Shown piece after piece: positions 57,300 through 64,000 of a stretch of 64,000 nt of DNA. The position numbers and the translations under genes were made by a program. Under the pieces are notes generated by a model. It did not search any database. It was not told the DNA's origin and worked only from the letters and a program-made list of their open reading frames with translations. Every line of letters starts with the position of its first letter. The first letter of the stretch is position 1. The stretch comes from Eulemur rufifrons (taxonomy: Eukaryota > Chordata > Mammalia > Primates > Lemuridae), in the NCBI RefSeq assembly GCF_041146395.1, contig NC_090990.1, positions 43,720,001-43,784,000 of the forward strand. The letters run 5' to 3'.

Positions 57300-58320
57300 A
57301 AATCCCCTATTGGCACAGTGACCATTCCCACTTTTTTAAAATGTTTTCTTTTCTTGGCTCCAGCTGCCCAACCTCTCCTGGTTTTCTCCCACCTCATTGG
57401 CCACTCCTTCTCATTCCTTCTGGATGCTTCTCTTCTTCCGGTTCTCTGATTATTTCAGTCTCCCATGGCTCAATCCTCTCATATCTTCCCACATCCCATT
57501 CATACTGCTCTCCAGCCGCATGGCTTTAAATAACATCTGAAAACTCCAAATTCACATCTCCAGACTGCAGCTATTCTTTGAGCTTCAGACTTATTTATTC
57601 AACATCTGACTCGATATCTTCACTTGGTTATCTAGTAAGCCTATCAAAATTGGTGGAAATAGAACTCATGAAAATTTGCACCCTGTTCCCATTTTTCCCG
57701 ATTCTTCACCACCGAGTAGATGGCACCACATTTTCTTAATTGCTCAGGCCTAAAGCCCTGTGGTCATCCTTAATACCTCTCTTTTTCTTCACATGATCTT
57801 GGCACAGGCCCTCCCTTGAAACTCCTCTCCTGTGATTCCTCCCCTTGCTTAGCCCATTGAAGGTGCTTTGGTCTCCGTTTGCTATTCCTGGAACACACCA
57901 AGGTTGTGTATACCTCAGGGCCTTTGCACATATCCCCCCCACCCCCCCGCCCCTGCTTAGAATGGTGTTCTGCCTGATCTCCACATAGCTCTCCCCTTTA
58001 CCTCTTCAGATTTCTACTAGAATAGTCCTCCTCGGAGGGCTCTTGCCTGACTCCCCTAAATAAAATAGAGTTCTGCCCCATGCCACTCTCTATTCCTTTA
58101 CCCAACTTAATTTCTCTTAATAGCACTGTCCACTACCTCAAATTATATTTCATATGTATTTGTTAACCAGTTTTCCAGTCATCTCCCCCAACTACAACAT
58201 AAATTTCATTAAAGCAGGGACATTGTCTTGTTCACTACCACATCCCCAGTCACTAGAAAGATGCCTGGCACACAAAGGATACTTTATTAAGTGATTTTCA
58301 GATGAATGAATGGATGACTG
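57300..58320 (+). repeat. L2 LINE, long 3' part
   Basis: 'ccaaattcacatctccaga', 'acctcagggcctttgcaca', 'cattaaagcagggacattg' and 'agatgaatgaatggatgac' give a collinear 1-kb L2 tail. Confidence 0.75.
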
Positions 58321-58398
58321 TATTCATGAATGAAAGGAGGCAGACTTGTTAGTTGCCAGAGAAATAGTCCAGAGGAATAATGAGGGATGGAACCTGAT

Positions 58399-58815
58399 GT
58401 GATGGTTAATTTTATGTGACAACTTGGCTGAGCCACAGTGCCCAGAAATTTGGTTAAACATTATTCTGGTTGGTTCTGTGAGAGGGTTTTGGATGGGATT
58501 TACATTTACATTGGTAGATTTTGAGTAAAGCAGATTGGCCTCTATAATTTGGGAGAGCCTCCTTCAACAGTTGAAGTCCTGAATAGAATGAAAGACTGAC
58601 CTCCCCAAAGCAAGAGAAAATTCTGCCGGCAGATAGCCTTTGGACACGATCTGAAATATTGATATTTCTTTGAGTCTTCAGTGTGCTGGTTCACCTTGCA
58701 GATTTTGGACTTTCCAGCCACCATAATCATGTAAGTCAATTCCTTAAGTAAATCTCTCGCTATGTATACACACATCCTACTGGTTTTGTTTCTCCAGAGA
58801 ACCCTGATTAATACA
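58399..58815 (+). repeat. MLT2-type ERVL LTR
   Basis: Starts 'gtgatggttaattttatgt', with 'attctggttggttctgtga' and 'ccaccataatcatgtaagt', and ends 'ctccagagaaccctgatta'. Same family type as 14,441-14,948. No internal sequence adjoins it. Confidence 0.75.
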
Positions 58816-58962
58816 TTAGGTCAGTGTCGTGGGGATGGGGAAGTGAGGGAAAGTATGGGAAATTAAGAAGACTTGGGAGGAATCCTCAAATCAAGGTATC
58901 TGGCTTGGGAGACTGGGTGCTTGTTAGTGCCCTGCACCAAGACAAAAACTAGGTTTCCCCAG

Positions 58963-58988
58963 CAGCTGCCTGCAGCTGCAGGCAGCTG
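58963..58988. other. Perfect 26-bp palindrome with three CAGCTG E-boxes
   Basis: Half-site 'cagctgcctgcag' is followed directly by its exact reverse complement. CAGCTG occurs at 58,963, 58,973 and 58,983, exactly 10 bp apart. Each is a bHLH-type E-box. Confidence 0.95.
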
Positions 58989-59655
58989 GGTTCATTCATT
59001 TGCTGTTTATATTAATATATTCATCTGGTCCGACCACCTGTTTCATATATAAAGTTCCTGAGACTCAGGGAGATGTCAGGATTTTCACAGATTGCACAGC
59101 AAGTTGCTTCCATTTGAGAGTTCATTTATTTATTTTTTCATTACATCTCTGCTCGGGAATCCAGTTTTCTTAATTTTGCTATTGCCCGTAATGATTGAGA
59201 AGGTTTTTAAATGCTTCAGCATGTGAAAGTCGGAGGTGAGAAACTGCCCAGAGGTCCTCTATTCCTGGCTGTGACCTTCCTTTGTTACTGTCCAAAGACT
59301 GAACTCTGGCCATCCCGGTGGAAAGGAGGCCACCCTTTCTCACTCAGGCTTTGCTCCTGCTGCCTGGGCTGTTTCTTCCCTAGCAGCCAATGGGCCAGTG
59401 AGGCTATGGGTGTGTTATGATGTGGATCTAAGTAATGATGGCCCAGAACTTGGGAAAAGCAAAAGGTGCAGTAAATTATTATTATTAGTCCTTCTTCAGA
59501 AGCACAAGGAAAGCAATCCTATCTCATTGGAGAAGTGTGGGCTGCACCAGGTAGATTGTCAAAGGTGATGAGGCAAGCCCTATGCAGAACAGATCTTTAA
59601 CAAGTGAAAATTCAAACATTTCTTTAATACGCAGTTTATGAAGTATTTTAAAATA
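58989..59655. other. Intergenic, no gene seen
   Basis: About 59,000-59,110 is faintly MIR3-like. The rest is unassigned. Confidence 0.4.
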
Positions 59656-59830
59656 TATCTTGCATTGGAGCCTTGCAGCTTCACTTTGAGGCAGATATTT
59701 TTATTACTTCAAATTTACCAAAAAAGAAGCTAAGGATCAGAGTTATTAAATGATTTTCCCAAATACCATACTTAGTAATTTACGGAGCAGAATTCAAACC
59801 CATGTCTTCTGGTTTCCAATCTTGGGCACT
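59656..59830 (+). repeat. MIR SINE
   Basis: 'gcagcttcactttgaggca' and 'agaagctaaggatcagagt' match MIR. Confidence 0.7.
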
Positions 59831-59871
59831 TTTCTCTAGGCTAGTCTGTTCCAAAGAGCAGAGCTGAGCTA

Positions 59872-60012
59872 ACTAAATAGGAATGAATCACTTGAGTTTG
59901 TTAAAAATACAGATTTCTGGGCTCCATTTCCAAAAGGTTCTGATTCAATAAGCTTTGAAGCCCCCAAATCTATATGATTGTAAAACACACTACCAAATCT
60001 CCTGTGCAGCCA
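59872..60012 (+). repeat. MER5A-type hAT element
   Basis: 'ttgttaaaaatacagattt', 'tgggctccatttcc' and 'ttctgattcaataagcttt' follow MER5A. Confidence 0.7.
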
Positions 60013-60024
60013 GGATATTAATTA

Positions 60025-61190
60025 AGGCCCTGCTGTGCTGGATGTGAAATAGGCTGGTTATAAGAGCTATAGCAAAGGACAAAATCGTAGGGAACAAAAT
60101 TGACAGTTTCTACCCTAATGGAACTTAGGCGAGATATACATATATAATAATCATAAAAATAGATATTTCGAAATTGAAAAACATAGGGAAGGAGTAAAAG
60201 GGAATGATTAGAAATTTAAAATATCTGATTTAGACAGCAGCAACAGGGAAATTCCTTTAAAAAAAAATGACATTTAAGCAGAGACCTGAAAAGATGAGAC
60301 CAGCTAGCTAGACCAGGGGGGAGGCCGGGATTGTTCAAGGCAGAGAAAAGAGTGTGTGCCATGGTCCGAGGTGCAAAGAATGTAGCGTGTTTCAGAAATT
60401 GGAAGTTGTGTGTTGCTGAAGGCTGATGACCAGAGAGGATGAGATAAAGCAATTACGGTAGGTGGAAGCCAGGAGACGCAGAGCCTATGGACCCTGGTAA
60501 GAGATAAAGAACAACAGGAAGCCAACTGAGGATTTTATGTAGGAAAATGTCAGTCAGATTTGCATTTTATAAAGATCTGCATGAAGAACCAGGAAGGAAA
60601 GAGGGGGAATAGGGAATTCATGGAGGATTGTTAGGTGGTTATAGCAGAAATCCTGGTGGGAGACGGTGGTTTAGGCGAGTGTGGTTAAAGCAGAGGTAGA
60701 AGGAAGTGGATGGGCTTAAGTATTTTGCTGGGAGAATGGACACGGTTTGGGCAATAAGTGAGGAGGTGTTGTCAAAAAGGGTCCTGGGTTTCTGTCTTGA
60801 GTAATTGGAGTACTTGAGTGAGTTAAGAGTCATTTGTTGAGCTAGGTCAATGTGGAGAAGGAGCTTATGTGGGGACATAAAAAGAATAAGAGTGTGGTTT
60901 CCGACATACCACGTTTGAGATGTCTATTCGACATTCAAGTGGATGTGTCAGGTCTTGGCTGGAGATGAAATTTTTGGAATTTTCAGCATAGAGGGGGCAT
61001 TCATGGCCATAGAAGTGGATGAGATCACTTGGGAAGAGAGTGCATGTTGACAATAGGAGAGCCATGACAGAGCCCTGAGGAATGGGACTGACACAGGAGG
61101 CCAACAGGGAGCCTCCCCCCCAACTGGGGTGCCACTGCTTCTTGATCTACAAGAGGCCATTGTAAAGAAAACTGTGATAGCATTTGTCAC
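60025..61190 (-). repeat. Long L2-like LINE or related old repeat
   Basis: Blocks such as 'gacatttaagcagagacct', 'aggaagccaactgaggatt', 'ttttataaagatctgcatg' and 'acatttgagatgtctattc'-type 'cgtttgagatgtctattcg' run in the order of the long reversed L2-type repeats. 1.1 kb, all frames broken. Confidence 0.55.
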
Positions 61191-61334
61191 CCTATGGTTA
61201 AGTGTCTGTTTATTTGTCTTAATTTCTCAATAGACCATAAGTTCTTCAAGGGTGAAGGATGGGATCATAGCTCATTTATCCTACAAACCATAACACCGGG
61301 CACATTGGGCACTAACATGAACCATGCTCTCTAT

Positions 61335-61505
61335 TAAGAGCTTTACAGTCATCATATAAAGATCCAAAATTATATTATCCTTATTTTACAGAAGAGGTAA
61401 CTTAAACTCAGAGACATTAAATTATTTGACTTAGTTCACATAGGTAATAAATGGCAAGGTCACATTTAGAATCAATGTCTGTCAGATTGAAAACATGATC
61501 TTCAA
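61335..61505 (+). repeat. MIR SINE
   Basis: 'ccttattttacagaagagg' and 'gttcacataggtaataaat' match MIR. Confidence 0.75.
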
Positions 61506-61549
61506 AGTCCAGTGGATGAAAAAAATGGACAATATTCTGTGATAATTGT

Positions 61550-61951
61550 TGTTATGGTTTAAATGTGTTCCCCAAAAGTTCGTGTGTTGGAAACTTAATC
61601 CCCTGTGCAATAGTGTTGGGAGGGGGGCCTAATAAGAGGTGATTTATTGGGTCACGAGAGCAGAGCCCCCATGAATGGATTAATGTTGCTATTGTGGGAG
61701 TGGGTTAGTTATTGCAAGACTGGATTTTTCATAAAGCAAGTCCAGCACCTGGCACCTTTCTTTCTGTTTTGTGCCTCACTTTCACCTTCTGCCCTTCTGC
61801 CCTTCCACCATGGGATGACCCTTGCCAGATGCTGGTGCCATGCTCTTGGGCTTCTCAGCCTCCAGACCTGTGAGTTAAATAAATTTCTGTTCATTATAAA
61901 TTACTCAGTCTCAGATATCTTGTTATAGCAACAGAAAATAAACTAAGACAG
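61550..61951 (+). repeat. MaLR LTR (MST/MLT1 type), 5' LTR
   Basis: Starts 'tgttatggtttaaatgtgt', has 'gttcgtgtgttggaaactt', 'catgaatggattaatgttg' and a poly(A) region 'gagttaaataaatttctgt', and ends 'ataaactaagaca'. Internal MaLR sequence follows at once, so this is the left LTR and not a solo LTR. Confidence 0.85.
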
Positions 61952-62530
61952 GAAATTGGTACCAAGAAGTGGTTGTTGCTACACAAATACCTGAAAATGT
62001 AGAAGCAGCTTTGGTAATGGGTAGAGGATGGAAGAATTTGGAAGAGCAGCCTGTAGTGCTGTAAATGGAGCATTAAGTGATTCTGGTGAGGGTTCAGAAT
62101 AAGAGAAGACTAGAGAAAGTCTGAATCTTCTTGGAGATTGCTTAAGTGGTTATGACCAAAATGTTGGTAGAAATACAAACAGTAAAGGCCATTCTGATGA
62201 GGTCTCAGATGGAACAGAGGAACAAGGTATTGGAAACTGGAGCAAAGGCCATCTTTGTTACAAAGCAGCAAAGAACTTAGCTGAAATCTGTCCATGCGCA
62301 AAGGCTTTCTGGAAGGTGGAATTTTAAGAGAGAAAAACTAGGTTATCTGGCAGAAGAAATATCTAAGCAGCAAGGCATTCAGGCTACTGCATGGCTACTT
62401 TTAACCACTTATAGTAAGATGCTAGGGGAAAGGAAAGACTTAAAGACAATTTATAATTAAAAGGGAAGAATGGAAGAATTTGGAAAATTTGCAGCTTGGC
62501 CATATAAAGAATAAAAAAGCATGTGAAGGG

Positions 62531-62871
62531 CCTGGCATGGTGGCTCACGCCTGTAATCCTAGCACTCTGGGAGGCCGAGGCAGGAGGATTGCTCGAGGTC
62601 AGGAGTTTGAGACCAGCCTGAGCAAGAGCAAGACCCCGTCTCTACTAAAAATATAAAGAAATGATTTGGACAGCTAAAAATATATATAGAAAAAAAAAAT
62701 TAGCTGGGCATGGTGGCACATGCCTATAGTCCCAGCTACCCAGGAGGCTGAGGCAGGAGGATTGCTTTAGCCCAGGAGTTTGAGGTTGCTGTGAGCTAGG
62801 CTGATGCTATGGCATTCTAGCCCAGGTGACAGAGTGAGACACTGTCTTCAAAAAAAAAAAAAAAAATTAAA
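62531..62871 (+). repeat. Alu, strepsirrhine type, nested in MaLR
   Basis: Full dimer with the 'tttggacagctaaaaatat' linker block and poly(A). Target duplication 'aaaaagcatgtgaaggg' before and 'aaaaagcatgtaaggg' after. Confidence 0.95.
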
Positions 62872-63729
62872 AAAAAAGCATGTAAGGGTGTGGACAAAAA
62901 AACCATTTGCTAAAGAGATTAGCATGAATAGAAAGAAGCCAGGTGTATTCATCAAGACAATGGGAGAAAGACCCAGAAGACATTTTAGAGATCTTCAGGG
63001 CTTCCTCTCCCATTGCAGGCCCAGAGCTCTAGGAAGGCAGAATGGTTTTGGAGGACCAGCCCAGGGTACCCTTCATGGGCTTGCTGCCAGGACCACCTTG
63101 GGTCTTTGCTTCCTGCATCCTGGCATAGCACTCCTTGGCCATTCCAACTGTAGCTCAAGCACCTTCAGGGGCAGCTTGACCTGCAGCTCTGAAAGGTGCA
63201 AGTGGCAAATCTTGGCAGTGTCCACATGGTGTTAGGTCTGCCGGCATGCATAATGCAAGAGTTATGGGAGCATGGCTACCTCCACCTAGATTTCAAAGGA
63301 CGTCACAGAGAGCCTGGGAGTCTAGGCAGAGACTCGTTGCAGGGATGGAGCCATTGCAGAGAGCCCCCACTAGGATAGAGCCTGGTGGAGCCATGGGAGC
63401 AAAGCCACCACAGAGTTCCCACTAGGGTAATGCCTAGTGGAGCCCTGGGAGACCCCCGAACTTCACAGCTACCAGTAGGAGCCCAGGACATGTGTGGGGA
63501 CAGGGCAGCCCAAGGTCTGGGGAACATAACCCCTGCCCCAGTATGCCCAGGATGTGGGACAAAGTCAAGGAAATTTTTCTCCAGCTTTGAAATTTAATAT
63601 TGTTTTCCTGGTTGGGTTTTGGACTTAGTTGAGCCTGATGCTCTTCTCTTCTTGCTTATTTTCCCCTTTTAGGATGGGAATGTCTGTTCTATGGCTGTTC
63701 CACCATTGTCTTTTAGGTTTTGAAATTTG

Positions 63730-63950
63730 GCCAGGCATGGTGGTAGTTCACACCTGTAATCCTAGCACTCTGGGAGGCGAAGGTGGGAGGATCACTTGAG
63801 GCCAGGAGTTCGAGATCAACTTGGGCAACATAGCAAGACCCTGTTTCTACAAAAAATGATTTGAAAAACTTAGCTGGGAGTGGTGATGCGTGCTTGCAGT
63901 CCTAGGTGCTTGGGAGGCTGAGGCAAGAAAATCGCTTGAGCCTGGAAGTG
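63730..63950 (+). repeat. Alu, 3'-incomplete, nested in MaLR
   Basis: 'ggccaggcatggtggtagt' through the linker into the right arm, which stops after 'atcgcttgagcctggaagt'. No poly(A) tail is seen, so it was truncated after insertion. Confidence 0.88.
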
Positions 63951-64000
63951 GCCATCGTCCTGCCACTTTTAGGGTGATTTTGCAAGCCAGTGGGACCGTG

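Larger units (their letters stand above)
61952..64000 (+). mobile_element. MaLR internal region, non-coding, runs off the window
   Basis: Starts 'ggaaattggtaccaagaag', then 'gaaaatgtagaagcagctt', 'gaaactggagcaaaggcca' and 'tttataattaaaagggaag', in the order of MST/THE1-type internal sequence. It is interrupted by Alus at 62,531-62,871 and 63,730-63,950. MaLR elements are non-autonomous and no open frame is expected. The 3' LTR is not in the window. Confidence 0.82.

Noticed and set aside
62804..63235. 143-codon plus-strand frame
   Set aside because: It starts in an Alu tail and continues into MaLR internal sequence, which is non-coding.

Overview
This is mammalian nuclear DNA, almost certainly from a strepsirrhine primate (lemur or loris). 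The youngest dimeric Alu elements (about 11,708, 20,943, 23,869 and 62,531) carry the middle-linker block reading roughly 'ggacaactaaaaat...atagaaaaa' and the 'tgctgtgagctaggctgacgcca' right arm, which I know from lemur and galago Alus and not from human ones. The rest is ordinary primate intergenic sequence packed with old repeats (MIR, L2, L1M, MaLR and ERVL LTRs, hAT and Tigger MITEs).

Only one protein-coding gene is complete: the intronless TACSTD2 (Trop-2) on the minus strand. Its coding region is 27,569-28,528. A TATA box near 28,664 and a poly(A) signal at 26,849-26,854 bound a transcript of about 1.8 kb. Low coordinates hold a CpG island (about 1,420-2,060) that I infer to be the promoter and non-coding first exon of OMA1, also on the minus strand. 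In human, OMA1 lies just downstream of TACSTD2 in the same orientation with its 5' end facing TACSTD2; no OMA1 coding exon is visible here. A third CpG island (about 55,220-56,420) has no gene I recognise and contains a good plus-strand splice donor.

Layout: 1-2,060 putative OMA1 intron 1 start and promoter; 2,060-10,500 old L2, a minus-strand ERV gag/pol remnant, L1 pieces and an Alu; 10,560-14,436 a decayed plus-strand L1 with three nested insertions, followed by an MLT2-type ERVL LTR; 15,180-15,391 a polypyrimidine tract; 16,500-24,530 Alus, an MLT1 LTR, a full-length 7SL RNA retropseudogene (minus) and a broken L2; 26,830-28,990 TACSTD2 with its CpG island; 29,000-55,000 intergenic MIR, L2 and L1 remnants; 55,220-56,420 the orphan CpG island; 56,500-61,200 L2, MLT2 and MER5; 61,550 to the end a MaLR LTR with internal sequence broken by two Alus.

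I saw no CRISPR array, phage, operon or other exotic system. The items most worth a second look are the orphan CpG island, the full-length 7SL pseudogene, a 26-bp perfect palindrome with three E-boxes at 10-bp spacing, the abutting Alu pair with shared non-canonical heads, and the lineage changes in Trop-2.
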